Positions 27,897 through 37,481 are shown, counted from the first letter of the stretch. The stretch: DNA of 64,000 nt from UBA8079 sp049601915 (GCA_049601915.1 JBMYRB010000001.1:752268-816267); one strand, 5' to 3'. Notes: generated from the letters alone by a model not told the origin. Numbers and translations are program-made.

Positions 27897-28979
27897 ATGA
27901 CCGCTCCGCACAGCATCGCTTTTTTGCTGCCAGACCTTGGCGGTGGCGGTGCGCAGAAAGTGATGCTGACACTGGCGTCGCATCTGGACGGCCGCCGCTT
28001 TGCGCCGCATCTGCTGGTCGTGGGCGGTGCGGAAACGTTGTCGTTGCCCGACAATGTTCCGACGGACCGCGGTAACGCCGCGCGCCTCACCTCGGGGATT
28101 CCCTGGTTCGTCCGCCGATTGCGCCGCCTGCAGCCGGCAGTCGTCGTCTCGACGCTCGCCTATACGAACCTGGCGTTGCTTGCCGCCGCGCCGCTGTTGC
28201 CGCGCCGGACCCGCATCGTCGTGCGAGAGGCCAACACCCCGTCGGCGACGCTGGCATCCCTGCCCGGATGGCTGCGCCGCGTGCAGCCCTACAAACGGCT
28301 CTACCCGCGCGCCGCGTGCATCATCGCGCAGACGCAGGCCGTCGCCGACGAGCTCGCGGAGTTTGCACCGACGGCCCGCGATTCTATCCGGTTGCTTCCC
28401 AACCAGGTCGATACGGAGGGGTTGCGCGCTGCCGCCACATCGCCACGGCGCGATGCGGGCGCCGGGTTGCGTCTCGTCGGTGCCGGACGGCTGACGGACC
28501 AGAAAGGGTTCGACCGGCTGGTCGAGGCCGTGCCGTATCTGCCGACGGACAGCCGCCTCACGATTTTCGGCGAAGGCCCCAACCGGGCGACACTGGCCGA
28601 TCGCATCGCAGCACTCGGCTTGGGCGAACGTATCCGCCTCGCCGGATATCAAACGGATCTGGCGCCGCACCTTGCGGGCGCCGATGCGCTTGTCATGCCG
28701 TCGCGCTGGGAAGGGCTGCCGAATGTCGCGCTCGAAGCACTGGCGCTGGGCACTCCAGTCTTCGCCACACCGGAATGCGGCCTGGCCGAAGTTGCGGAGA
28801 AAGCCGGAGATGCGATCCAGATTGCCCCATTTGATGCCGACTTGATCGCGCGGATCGGCAGCCTCGTCGCCGATGCCTCACGCGCCGAATGTCTGCAGCC
28901 CAACCTGTTGCCCATCGCGTATAACATCGAGACGGTGGTCACCCGGTTCCAGGACCTGCTCGACGACTGCCTCGCCTGA
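27897..28979 (+). CDS. GT4-family glycosyltransferase
   Basis: A 360-residue enzyme. LLPDLGGGGAQKVMLTLA is the acceptor loop of GT4 transferases; RLVGAGRLTDQKGFDRLVEA and MPSRWEGLPNVALEALALGTPVF are the donor-domain motifs including the E7xE pair. The 30-bp gap before it is one of the few non-overlapping junctions in the run. The close match to the GlcNAc/GalNAc transferase branch (PglH/PglJ-like) hints at a HexNAc donor, but specificity is not readable. Confidence 0.87.
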   Translation: MTAPHSIAFLLPDLGGGGAQKVMLTLASHLDGRRFAPHLLVVGGAETLSLPDNVPTDRGNAARLTSGIPWFVRRLRRLQPAVVVSTLAYTNLALLAAAPLLPRRTRIVVREANTPSATLASLPGWLRRVQPYKRLYPRAACIIAQTQAVADELAEFAPTARDSIRLLPNQVDTEGLRAAATSPRRDAGAGLRLVGAGRLTDQKGFDRLVEAVPYLPTDSRLTIFGEGPNRATLADRIAALGLGERIRLAGYQTDLAPHLAGADALVMPSRWEGLPNVALEALALGTPVFATPECGLAEVAEKAGDAIQIAPFDADLIARIGSLVADASRAECLQPNLLPIAYNIETVVTRFQDLLDDCLA

Positions 28980-29004
28980 CCAAACCAGAGAATTTCAAAG
29001 CCGG

Positions 29005-29898
29005 ATGCCACGCCTTTCCTACCTGCTTTCCCTGACACCGCGCGAGACATGGCGCCTCGCGCGACACCGGCTGCCGGGCCTGCGTGGCGGAGCCGCCTGG
29101 ACGGCGCGTGAACTGATGTCGTCGTCAAAGCATGCGCGCGGCATTCGCTTCGCCGAGCTTCTTGCCCGTCAGGAAGCCATTGCGGCGCAACACCAAGCAT
29201 GGACCCCGCTTGATTTCGAAGGCAAGCGTGTGGTCGAAATCGGCTGTGGACCACTGGCCGGGTTTGGGCCCCTTGCGATCTTCCGGGGTGCGGCCAGTTT
29301 CGAAAGCGCCGAGCCGGAATGGGATCCGGCTCTCCAGGGTGATCGGGAAGTGGTCGATACCTATCTGCGTGTCTTCCACGCCGATCTCGTCGCGCTCTAC
29401 GGGCCGCGCATGGATTTCCCGACATTTCGCGACGCGCTCGATACGCGTCTGTCGATTCACCGTTGCGGCTTTGAGGCCGCGCCGATCGCGGGTACCGTCG
29501 ATATCGTCCTGTCGCAATCGGTGCTCGAGCATGTTTTCCCACTCGAGGACACGGTCGCGAAGCTCGCCGCCATTCAGACATCAGGGACACGTTTTATGCA
29601 TCTTGTCGATTTCGGCAACCACTACCCTACGGCGAGCCCGTTTGACGGTCTCTATGAACTGCCGCCGGAGGCCTATATCCGGCAGCGGGGGAACGCCATA
29701 AATTTGCTGCGCGCGCCGGATATCGCCGAGGTCTTCGCGGCCCATGATATCGCTGCAACGCTGATCCCGACGCGCAAGCTGCCGGACTCCGCAACCGGTC
29801 TGATCGGCGAATGGTGGCGCGAGCGCTATGACGACGATGCGCTGTTCACCCAGCTGGCCCTTGTCGCAAGTCCAGCGCCTGGCGACAGTGTGACGTGA
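29005..29898 (+). CDS. SAM-dependent methyltransferase-like protein
   Basis: A 297-residue protein with the class I SAM motif VVEIGCGPLAGFGPLAI and the post-I acidic position SAEPEWDP. VDIVLSQSVLEHVFPLEDTV is the typical motif III region with the methyltransferase-type VLEH. The open frame extends upstream to 28873 inside the previous gene, so ATG 29005 is chosen. It sits between two GT4 genes, so sugar or lipid-carrier methylation is probable. Confidence 0.72.
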   Translation: MPRLSYLLSLTPRETWRLARHRLPGLRGGAAWTARELMSSSKHARGIRFAELLARQEAIAAQHQAWTPLDFEGKRVVEIGCGPLAGFGPLAIFRGAASFESAEPEWDPALQGDREVVDTYLRVFHADLVALYGPRMDFPTFRDALDTRLSIHRCGFEAAPIAGTVDIVLSQSVLEHVFPLEDTVAKLAAIQTSGTRFMHLVDFGNHYPTASPFDGLYELPPEAYIRQRGNAINLLRAPDIAEVFAAHDIAATLIPTRKLPDSATGLIGEWWRERYDDDALFTQLALVASPAPGDSVT

Positions 29899-31016
29899 CA
29901 CGCATTCTGCATATCATATCCGGTCTCGGCGTTGGTGGCGCCGAGACCGTACTGACGCAGCTGGCCGCCGCGCTCGCCGTGCGGGACATGCCACAGCATG
30001 TCGTCAGTCTTTCTGGCCCAGCACCGCTGGCGGCGCGGCTGGAGGCCGATGCTGTTCCGCTGACGCGGCTCGATCTTGCGCGGCCGACCGGTCTGGCTTC
30101 CGCGCTTCCGCGCCTCGTTGGCCTTACCCGCCGGTTTCGCCCCGATGTCATCCAGGGCTGGATGTATCACGGCGATATCACGGCGACACTTGTCCACTGG
30201 GCTGCGCCGGGGCGCCGCACTCGCCGTTTGATGTGGGGCGTGCGCTGCTCTGATATGGATCTTGATCGACACGCCAAGCTCATCCGTGCCGAAGCGATGT
30301 TATCGCGCTCCCCCGACATCGTCGTCGCCAATTCGGCCGCCGGCGCGGATGCGCATCTCGCACATAAATACAAGCCACGCCGTCTCGAGATCGTCGCCAA
30401 CGGCATCGACACCGAGCGGTTTCAACCCGATGCGTCGCTGCGCGATGCACAACGCTCGGCACTCGGTATTGGCGCTGACCAACGGGTGGCGATCAACGTC
30501 GCGCGGGTCGACCCGATGAAGGACCATGCCGGCCTGCTTGCGGCGGCCCGTCAGTTGCCCGATCTGGCGTTGCTGCTGGTCGGCGCCGGGACCGAGGCGC
30601 TGGACCTACCTGCCAATGTGCGGGCGCTGGGGGTTCGTAACGATGTTCCGGCGCTTCTGAATGCCGCCGACATCATCGTCTCCGGTTCGGCTTTCGGGGA
30701 AGGGTTTTCCAATGCGCTGGCCGAGGGCATGAGCACCGGCCTTGTGCCTGTCACGACCGACGTCGGCGACGCACGGCTCATAACCGGCCCGGCAGGCAGC
30801 GTTGTGCCGCCCGGCGACCCGCATGCGTTGCGCGATGAGCTCGCCGCGCTTCTCGCCTTGGCTGACGGTGATTTTGCCGAACGACGTGCTGCCGCGCGCA
30901 CCCACATTGTCGGCGAGTTTGGGATCGACCGCATGGTCGACCGTTTCGCCGCCCTCTACAGGGATCCCGCCGACGCTGCGTTGGCGGCCTCCGACCTATC
31001 TCCACAACGTATCTGA
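29895..31016 (+). CDS. GT4-family glycosyltransferase
   Basis: A 373-residue enzyme starting at a GTG overlapping the previous stop. ILHIISGLGVGGAETVLTQL is its N-terminus, and GRxxxxKdh is represented by NVARVDPMKDHAGLLAAA. SGSAFGEGFSNALAEGMSTGL carries the ExxxxxxE catalytic pair region. The pattern is close to the transferases that initiate or extend O-antigen repeat units. Donor unknown. Confidence 0.87.
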   Translation: MTRILHIISGLGVGGAETVLTQLAAALAVRDMPQHVVSLSGPAPLAARLEADAVPLTRLDLARPTGLASALPRLVGLTRRFRPDVIQGWMYHGDITATLVHWAAPGRRTRRLMWGVRCSDMDLDRHAKLIRAEAMLSRSPDIVVANSAAGADAHLAHKYKPRRLEIVANGIDTERFQPDASLRDAQRSALGIGADQRVAINVARVDPMKDHAGLLAAARQLPDLALLLVGAGTEALDLPANVRALGVRNDVPALLNAADIIVSGSAFGEGFSNALAEGMSTGLVPVTTDVGDARLITGPAGSVVPPGDPHALRDELAALLALADGDFAERRAAARTHIVGEFGIDRMVDRFAALYRDPADAALAASDLSPQRI

Positions 31017-31026
31017 AGGGGCCAGC

Positions 31027-32052
31027 ATGAACTCCGACGGCATCATGAACATCTCCGGCAAGTCTGTCCTGGTTACCGGGGGCGACGGCTTTATCGGCTC
31101 CCATCTCGTCGAAGCGCTGGTGCGCGACGGGGCTCGCGTCACCGCGATGGCGCAATACAACCCGTTCGGCGATGTCGGCTGGCTCGACGATCTCGACGAA
31201 GACATCGCGGCGGAGGTCGAGATATCGCGCGGCAACTTATGTGACGCCGCTTTCATGCATCGCGCCATCGCCGGCCAGGCCATTGTCTTTCACCTCGCCG
31301 CGCTGATCGCCATACCCTATTCCTACGAGGCGCCAGCCTCCTATGTCGACACCAATGTCACCGGCACGCTGAACGTGCTCGAGGCCTGTCGTGGGCATGG
31401 CGTCGAGCGCGTCGTCCACACCTCGACCAGCGAGGTCTATGGCACCGCACTGGTTACGCCGATTACAGAGGACCACCCGTTGCAGGGCCAGTCGCCCTAT
31501 TCGGCCAGTAAGATCGGCGCCGATATGATGGCCGAAGCCTTCGCCCGTTCCTTCGACCTGCCCGTGGCGATACTACGTCCGTTCAATACCTACGGACCGC
31601 GCCAGAGCGAGCGCGCCGTGATCCCGACTGTCATACGCCAGGCACTCGACCCGAACTGCGAGGCGATCCGGGTCGGCGATACCACGCCGACGCGCGACTT
31701 CAACTATGTGGGCGACACCGTCGACGCGTTCCGCGCCATCGGCACGTCCGCGGTCGTGGACTATGGCCGGCCCTATAATACGGGTACGGGCGTGATGGTT
31801 TCCGTGGGCGAGATGATCGAGCGGGTACGCGATATCACCGGTACCAACAAACCGGTCGAGAGCGAAGCCGCGCGCTTCCGTCCCGAGAATTCCGAGGTCC
31901 GTGCGCTGATTGCCGATCCGGCGCGGCTCAATTCGGCGACGGGCTGGACATCGGCGACGAACCTCGACGCCGGGCTGGAGAAAACCGTGACCTGGTGGCA
32001 GCAGCGAATCGCCACCGATCGCATGCGTCGCGATTCCGGCTACCTGATCTAG
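31027..32052 (+). CDS. LegB-like NAD-dependent 4,6-dehydratase
   Basis: A 341-residue extended SDR. The NAD loop is TGGDGFIGSHLVEAL; the catalytic Thr is in HTSTSEVYGT and the YxxxK is YSASK. QYNPFGDVGWLDDL after the second strand and the PYSYEAPASYVDTN stretch are typical of the LegB/GDP-GlcNAc dehydratase subgroup more than of PseB or RfbB. An AAGGGG ribosome site precedes ATG 31027. It would supply the 4-keto-6-deoxy intermediate of the legionaminate or bacillosamine type. No intact legC, legG or legI is present in the window, so its pathway is incomplete as seen. Confidence 0.75.
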   Translation: MNSDGIMNISGKSVLVTGGDGFIGSHLVEALVRDGARVTAMAQYNPFGDVGWLDDLDEDIAAEVEISRGNLCDAAFMHRAIAGQAIVFHLAALIAIPYSYEAPASYVDTNVTGTLNVLEACRGHGVERVVHTSTSEVYGTALVTPITEDHPLQGQSPYSASKIGADMMAEAFARSFDLPVAILRPFNTYGPRQSERAVIPTVIRQALDPNCEAIRVGDTTPTRDFNYVGDTVDAFRAIGTSAVVDYGRPYNTGTGVMVSVGEMIERVRDITGTNKPVESEAARFRPENSEVRALIADPARLNSATGWTSATNLDAGLEKTVTWWQQRIATDRMRRDSGYLI

Positions 32053-32082
32053 CGTTGGCGCCTGCGACGGCATGATCGACAC

Positions 32083-33933
32083 ATGTTGAGTAGCAGCGCG
32101 CAGGCGGGATCAGGCGCCATGGCATACCGACGGGATATCCAGATTCTGCGCGGGGTCGCGATCCTTTTCGTGCTGCTCTTCCACCTGCAGGCACCGGGCG
32201 CGGCGAGCGGGTTTCTCGGTGTCGACGTGTTCTTTGTCATCAGCGGATTCCTGATGGCCTGTCTGTATGTCCCGGGTAGCGCTGGTGAATTTTTTGCACG
32301 ACGTGCCCGACGTATCCTGCCGGCATACTTTCTGACGATTTTTGCGACCTTGGCCGCGGCCGTGCTCGTCACGGCGCCGCCTGACCTCACCAATGTGACG
32401 ACCCAGGCGCTTTATTCGACGTTCCTCGCACCAAATCTCGGTTTCTGGGCGGCGAACTCCTACTTCTCCAATGACAGCTTTACGCCCCTGCTGCACCTCT
32501 GGTCGGTCGGCGTGGAGATACAGTTCTATGTGATCGTGCCGCTGATCGCGCTGTTTGTGCGCCGGTCCCGCTTGTTGATGCTCGCCGCGCTGGCGTCGCT
32601 CACGTTTTGCTTTCTCGCGATCGGCGTTTCGCCGAAGACGGCGTTCTTCATGTTGCCGTTCCGACTATGGGAGTTCCTGCTCGGTTTCATCGCCACCACA
32701 TGGCTCACGCAGAATGGCCAACCCTTGCGGCGCGCAGCCCCACTTGCCTGGCTTGCTGTTGTCGTGCTTCTGGCTGCGCCGTTCTACGGCATCAACGGCG
32801 ATGCGCTCAGCCCCGTGACGGGCCATCCCGGCCTGGCCGCACTCGCCGTCTGCCTAGCGACGACTGTGCTGCTGACTGTCGGGTTGCCCAGAATCCTGAC
32901 GCGCTCGTGGCCAGGATCCTGGCTCGAAACGCTCGGCAAGTATTCCTATTCGGTCTACCTGGTGCATTTCCCGCTGATCACGCTGACGCTTTATGAGCCC
33001 TTCGCCGGGACCCGGCTCAGCGCACCGGATGCGGGCACAATAATTGCCATGCTGATCGCGATCGGCGTGATTTCCGTCCTCCTCTATCACTTTGTGGAAA
33101 CACCGCTACGCCGAAGCCATCTCCCCTGGAAGACATCGACGGCTGGGGTGCAGGCTCTGCTGATCGCAATCGCGCTTGGCGCCCATCCGGCGGTCGCCGC
33201 CTTCTACACCGACCGTGCCAATCTGATATTCGCCGCTTCGGCTGACCGTGAGACGTATCGCTGTGGCAAGGTCGCCCGACTACTCGACCCGACAGCGCTG
33301 ACCTGCGCCCTGCACGCGGGTGATGCGGCGGCGCCGCGCCTGATGTTGGTCGGGGACAGTCACGCTGATTCAATCAAGGCGAGCGTGACGGCGGCGGCGC
33401 GTGAGATCGACGCGACATTGCGGTTTGTGGTGCCGAACGAGCCGCTGATAGCCCCCGCCCATAATGCGGGCGCCGTCATCGAAGACGCGGTAAGGCACCG
33501 CGTCGATCACCTTCTGGTACATTTCTCGCGCGGCAACCCGCCCATCGATGCGTTGCGCCGGCTGGTCGCGCTTGCCGGTCAGAACGGCATTCGGGTCAGC
33601 TATATTGCGCCCGTTCCAGTTTGGCCGGGAAACATCCCCAAAGCTCTCTACGATAACTTGCGCGATGGAACGCCGTTGCCGCGCCAGGACATCGCGGACT
33701 ATCGCGCGATGAACGAGGACTATCTCGCGCCGGTCCGGGCGATCGACGCACCGAACTTCACGTATTTCGAGACGGCGCCCTATCTGTGCGAGGACGACTG
33801 TCGGATCGTCGATGCCGGGGGCCATCCCCTGTACTTCGACAACCACCATCTGACCCTGACCGGCGCCGCCCAGCTCACGGAGCTGTTTCGCCGCGTGCTT
33901 GCGCACGACGGGCGGCCACAACGGGCTGCCTAG
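32083..33933 (+). CDS. OafA/YrhL-type O-acetyltransferase with C-terminal SGNH domain
   Basis: A 616-residue integral membrane acyltransferase. The N-terminal part (about 15-370) has roughly ten helices and the acyltransferase-3 motifs RRDIQILRGVAIL, FFVISGFL and LWSVGVEIQFY. The C-terminal SGNH hydrolase domain has GDSHAD near residue 423 and DNHHLTLTG with the catalytic Asp/His. It O-acetylates glycans at the periplasmic face. ATG 32119 (MAYRRD) is a good alternative start because the family usually begins there. Its stop codon shares the CTAG with the convergent gene's stop. Confidence 0.85.
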   Translation: MLSSSAQAGSGAMAYRRDIQILRGVAILFVLLFHLQAPGAASGFLGVDVFFVISGFLMACLYVPGSAGEFFARRARRILPAYFLTIFATLAAAVLVTAPPDLTNVTTQALYSTFLAPNLGFWAANSYFSNDSFTPLLHLWSVGVEIQFYVIVPLIALFVRRSRLLMLAALASLTFCFLAIGVSPKTAFFMLPFRLWEFLLGFIATTWLTQNGQPLRRAAPLAWLAVVVLLAAPFYGINGDALSPVTGHPGLAALAVCLATTVLLTVGLPRILTRSWPGSWLETLGKYSYSVYLVHFPLITLTLYEPFAGTRLSAPDAGTIIAMLIAIGVISVLLYHFVETPLRRSHLPWKTSTAGVQALLIAIALGAHPAVAAFYTDRANLIFAASADRETYRCGKVARLLDPTALTCALHAGDAAAPRLMLVGDSHADSIKASVTAAAREIDATLRFVVPNEPLIAPAHNAGAVIEDAVRHRVDHLLVHFSRGNPPIDALRRLVALAGQNGIRVSYIAPVPVWPGNIPKALYDNLRDGTPLPRQDIADYRAMNEDYLAPVRAIDAPNFTYFETAPYLCEDDCRIVDAGGHPLYFDNHHLTLTGAAQLTELFRRVLAHDGRPQRAA

Positions 33934-35447
33934 CGTTGGCCGGCGTCCACGCTCTGATCGGGTAAGGGGTTTCTTCGCTGCCGCCAGTCATTCGTGATGG
34001 CCACGAGGGTTGCGACCAGCGCCACCTGTGCCATCGGGATTATCGGCGTGAAATAGCGCAGTTCCGAATAGACCAGCGCATAGGCGAACGCGAAGGTAAT
34101 GAAGCCGGCCCAGCACTGAATGGCGATCAGCGGCGGATCCAGGCCCGGGCGCCCTAGTCTGACCTTGCGTGCAAACCAGATCGGCGGCCCGAGGACGAAC
34201 AGCACGAACACCGCCAGGCTGGTGGCTCGCAGAACGGTCTCGAGGGCGAGCAGAAGCGCCCCGCCGATCGTGAACTCTTCACCCAGATCCTCGATCTGCT
34301 GGCTGCGCCCCTTGATCAACCGCTCACCTTTTCCCGGCCCCAGCTGGACATATTCGTTGGCGTTGTAGAGTGGATTGGTGATCAGGAAAGCCAGCTTCTC
34401 CGGCGCCAGATTGCGCAACGTATTGCGGAGCATCAACGCCGGATGTTCCACCAGCGTTTGCTGCCATTTGTCTTTCGCCAGCCGTGTGAGCTCCCTGTCG
34501 TTCAGCCCGTCGCGCTCGCGCAGCGTGGAGAGCACGGCGAAGACGGCGTGCAGCTGGTGCATGCCGGCAAACCTGTCGTTGCTGGTTTGACGGACCGCCG
34601 TGTCGACAGCGTCGTTGCCGGTGAACGGATTGCCATAGCCTCGCACGTATCCGTAGACCGGCGCCTGCAGCCAGTTGATATGACCCGTGCCGCCGATAAA
34701 GGCCTCGCCCAGCCGATACTGGTTCCAGCCCATGTAGCTGCCGGACAAGATGGCGATCGCAATGACGAAGACGCCGGCGCGGGTCACGCCGAGTCGTAAG
34801 GCGTCCTCGCCGAAAACGGCCCGTCGACGAAGCACGGCGACCATCATCATGCCGAGCGGTATCACGGCCAGATACAGCCCGGGTTCGCGCATCCAGATGC
34901 CCAGCCCGTAGATCGCTCCGAGAGCGAGCATGCGCCAGGGCCCGAGGCGCCACAGGCTGCACCCCCACCCTAAAACCGAGAATACCACGAGGATGAAGAT
35001 CGACGCATTAAGGCTGTCGGTCAAAATCGCCTGGTCATAGAGCAGCGACCCCGACAGGGTGTAGAGCATGAGCACCAGCCGTCCCGCCCATGCACGGTTC
35101 GTCACCGCTTCGGTGACACGAAGTACCGGAATGAGCACCGCGAGACTGACGAGCCCTTGCAGGATCGCCATCGCACTGGCCCAAGCAGAGCCGAAGAGGG
35201 CCATGAGGGGTGCGATAACCAGCGGGTAACCGATGGTCCGGAAAACCATATTCTGGTCCACGGCGTCACCGCGTTCCGTTAGCCAGCTGCCGCTCGCGAG
35301 CATCCGATCAGCGATATAGGAATAGCCGCTACTGTCGGGAAACAGGACCGGGCCCAGCCAGAGAACCAGCGCCAGCTTCAGCACCGCGGCGGCGGCGAGC
35401 ATCGGCCATAGTAGCGGGTCTCTGAAATAGGCGGATGTCGCCGTCAT
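33930..35447 (-). CDS. GT-C membrane glycosyltransferase (ArnT/GT39-like)
   Basis: A 505-residue polytopic protein with about 11 membrane helices. FPDSSGYSYIADRM after the first helix has the acidic residue expected for the GT-C catalytic loop, and QNMVFRTIGYPLVIAPL follows the ArnT/PMT pattern. A GAGG element 8 bases before ATG at 35447 supports this start over the more upstream in-frame ATG at 35495, which has none. It transfers sugar from polyprenyl-phosphate in the periplasm. Divergent from the GtrA-like gene and convergent with the O-acetyltransferase gene. Confidence 0.75.
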   Translation of the reverse strand: MTATSAYFRDPLLWPMLAAAAVLKLALVLWLGPVLFPDSSGYSYIADRMLASGSWLTERGDAVDQNMVFRTIGYPLVIAPLMALFGSAWASAMAILQGLVSLAVLIPVLRVTEAVTNRAWAGRLVLMLYTLSGSLLYDQAILTDSLNASIFILVVFSVLGWGCSLWRLGPWRMLALGAIYGLGIWMREPGLYLAVIPLGMMMVAVLRRRAVFGEDALRLGVTRAGVFVIAIAILSGSYMGWNQYRLGEAFIGGTGHINWLQAPVYGYVRGYGNPFTGNDAVDTAVRQTSNDRFAGMHQLHAVFAVLSTLRERDGLNDRELTRLAKDKWQQTLVEHPALMLRNTLRNLAPEKLAFLITNPLYNANEYVQLGPGKGERLIKGRSQQIEDLGEEFTIGGALLLALETVLRATSLAVFVLFVLGPPIWFARKVRLGRPGLDPPLIAIQCWAGFITFAFAYALVYSELRYFTPIIPMAQVALVATLVAITNDWRQRRNPLPDQSVDAGQR

Positions 35448-35609
35448 GGGCGGAACCTCGGCAGATTGTCGACCTGTAAATACCCGGCCGGACATCGGGA
35501 CTTATTATCCGACTGCCCCCCGATTTGGAAGAGGAGTGCACGGGGTTGTGTGTTGCCATGCGACCCGTGGGTTTCGAGTCGCAGCGCAATCACCTAGGCT
35601 TACCATTCC
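35448..35609. promoter_or_regulatory. Divergent intergenic region between GT-C and GtrA genes
   Basis: This 162-bp gap separates genes pointing away from each other, so it must carry promoters for both. I could not pick out -35/-10 hexamers with confidence. No repeat or operator-like palindrome stands out. Confidence 0.4.
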
Positions 35610-36005
35610 ATGGCACATGACCTGAGCTTCCAAATCGGCCGCTATTCCCTTGTTGGCATTCTCAACACGCTGGCCACCCTGCTGGTTATCTATGGCCTCA
35701 AGGCGGGCTTTGGAGCTGGAGATTATGTGGCGAACGCGGCGGGTTATGGCGTCGGCCTGGTGATGAGCTTCACCTTGAATCGCGCCTATACCTTCGGTCA
35801 CGAAGGTGCAGTGTTCGGCGCTGTTGTGCGGTTCCTCGTCGCCTTTGCAATTTGCTATGCCATCAATCTCGCGGTCGTCGCCGCGCTGGTCGACGGGCTT
35901 GGCGTGAATGGCTATCTGGCACAGCCTTGCGGGATGGTCTCCTTCACCGTCAGTTTCTATATCCTGTTGAGAATGCACGTTTTTCAGCGCGATACGACGC
36001 CGTGA
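35610..36005 (+). CDS. GtrA family membrane protein (polyprenyl-glucose flippase type)
   Basis: A 131-residue protein with four membrane helices (about 10-30, 42-62, 78-98, 104-124). FQIGRYSLVGILNTLATLLV and NAAGYGVGLVMSFTLNRAYTF are the GtrA signatures. GtrA proteins flip sugar-phosphate-undecaprenol made by a GtrB-type GT2, and a GtrB-like gene lies at 38408. With the GT-C enzyme next door, the three parts of a periplasmic sugar-decoration system are present. Confidence 0.88.
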   Translation: MAHDLSFQIGRYSLVGILNTLATLLVIYGLKAGFGAGDYVANAAGYGVGLVMSFTLNRAYTFGHEGAVFGAVVRFLVAFAICYAINLAVVAALVDGLGVNGYLAQPCGMVSFTVSFYILLRMHVFQRDTTP

Positions 36006-36059
36006 ACGGCGCCACTCCGACAAATTTACACTGGCCCCAGCGCGGCGTGGTGCGCTAGA

Positions 36060-36077
36060 AATTTCGCGTTCGAAATT
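36060..36077. promoter_or_regulatory. Perfect 7-bp inverted repeat upstream of rfbH
   Basis: AATTTCG, a CGTT loop, then CGAAATT. It lies 56 bp before the rfbH start, has no T-run, and so looks more like an operator or mRNA hairpin than a terminator. Function unknown. Confidence 0.3.
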
Positions 36078-36132
36078 GGGCCAGAAAGATGGCTAGCCCG
36101 ACCTTTTGCGACTTTTCCTCTGGACCGATGCC

Positions 36133-37446
36133 ATGACCGACCCGAGCCGCCAAGCTATTCTGGATGCCTGCCGGTCTTATTACGAAAATCGCAACGAGCC
36201 TGAATTCAAGCCAGGCAGAAGCTATATCCCGTCGTCGGGCAAGGTGGTGGATGCCGACGATCTGGTGAACCTGGTTGATGCGTCCCTGGACATGTGGCTG
36301 ACAGCCGGACGGTTCACCGAGGCATTCGAACGGCGGCTGGCGCGGAAGTTCGGCTTGCGTCATGCGAGCCTGACGGTTTCGGGGTCTGCGGCGAACCTGC
36401 TCGCCTTCTCGGCTTTCACATCGCACAAGCTGGGCAAGCGACGGATCACCGAAGGGAGCGAGGTCCTGACTGTCGCGGCGGGGTTCCCGACCACCATTGC
36501 CCCGATCGTACAGAATCGCTGTGTACCGGTTTTTGTCGATGTCGATCTCACCACCGGGAATGTCTTGGCGGACCGCCTCGAAGATGCGGTCTCCGACAAG
36601 ACGGCTGCCATCATGATCGCCCATACGCTCGGCAATCCGTTCAATCTGAAAACCTTGATGGAAGTAGCCGAGCGGCATGATCTTTATGTCATCGAGGATT
36701 GCTGCGATGCGTTTGGCGCACGCTACGATGACAAACCGGTCGGTACCTTTGGCGACGCCGCGACGCTCAGCTTCTATCCCGCACATCACATCACCATGGG
36801 TGAGGGTGGCGCGGTTCTGACAAGGAAAAAGTCCAACAATCTCCTGATCAACTCATTCCGGGACTGGGGCCGGGATTGCTGGTGTCTGCCGGGAAAGGAC
36901 AATACCTGCGGCAAACGGTATGACTGGCAGCTCGGCGACATGCCCTATGGCTACGACCACAAATTTGTCTATTCCCACCTCGCCTACAATATGAAAGCGA
37001 CCGACATGCAGGCGGCCGTCGGGCTGAGCCAGCTGGACAAGGTCGATGACTTCATTGCGGCGCGCAACGCCAACGTTGCCGAGTATATGAAGTCCTTCCG
37101 AGAGGCGGGTCTCGACGAGCATTTCATCCTCCCGGAGGCGACCGCGAATTCGGAGCCGTCTTGGTTCGGGTTTTTCCTGACGATTCGCGACGACAGCCCA
37201 CTCGACCGTCGCAATCTTCTGTCGCACATGGAAGATATGCGGATCGGTACTCGGCTGCTGTTCAGCGGGAACATTATCTATCAGCCGGCCTTCGAGGGCG
37301 TCGAGTATCGGGTGGTCGGCGACCTGACCAACACCGACAAGATCATGAACGACAGTTTCTGGCTCGGCTGCTGGCCGGGGATCGGGAGCGACCAGATCGC
37401 CTATGTCACCGACACCGTCCTTGCTTACCTGCGCGAAAACCACTGA
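36133..37446 (+). CDS. rfbH: RfbH, CDP-6-deoxy-hexulose 3-dehydrase (E1-type)
   Basis: A 437-residue DegT-family enzyme of exactly the usual RfbH length. The Schiff-base Lys is replaced by His in FYPAHHITMGEGG, as in all E1 enzymes, which use PMP. The insertion RDWGRDCWCLPGKDNTCGKR carries the [2Fe-2S] cysteines. RfbH removes the C3 hydroxyl of CDP-4-keto-6-deoxyglucose on the way to abequose, paratose, tyvelose or ascarylose. No rfbF or rfbG (CDP-glucose synthesis) is within the window, so the substrate supply must be elsewhere. Confidence 0.92.
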   Translation: MTDPSRQAILDACRSYYENRNEPEFKPGRSYIPSSGKVVDADDLVNLVDASLDMWLTAGRFTEAFERRLARKFGLRHASLTVSGSAANLLAFSAFTSHKLGKRRITEGSEVLTVAAGFPTTIAPIVQNRCVPVFVDVDLTTGNVLADRLEDAVSDKTAAIMIAHTLGNPFNLKTLMEVAERHDLYVIEDCCDAFGARYDDKPVGTFGDAATLSFYPAHHITMGEGGAVLTRKKSNNLLINSFRDWGRDCWCLPGKDNTCGKRYDWQLGDMPYGYDHKFVYSHLAYNMKATDMQAAVGLSQLDKVDDFIAARNANVAEYMKSFREAGLDEHFILPEATANSEPSWFGFFLTIRDDSPLDRRNLLSHMEDMRIGTRLLFSGNIIYQPAFEGVEYRVVGDLTNTDKIMNDSFWLGCWPGIGSDQIAYVTDTVLAYLRENH

Positions 37447-37481
37447 GGCTCTTGTGAGCCGCCCCATGGTATAGGCACGCC

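Noticed and set aside
27150..28670. A 506-residue open frame on the minus strand
   Set aside because: It spans the end of the carbamoyltransferase and most of a GT4 gene, both with strong motifs. The antisense product has no domain and arises from GC-rich codon bias.
32040..32062. Repeat CTAGCGTTGGC at 32,050 and 33,930
   Set aside because: Eleven shared bases at two gene ends in 64 kb of GC-rich DNA can be chance, and no flanking similarity was seen.
36133..37446. LegC-type aminotransferase to complete legionaminate synthesis
   Set aside because: The His in place of the PLP lysine and the cysteine-rich insertion identify RfbH, a dehydrase, not a transaminase.
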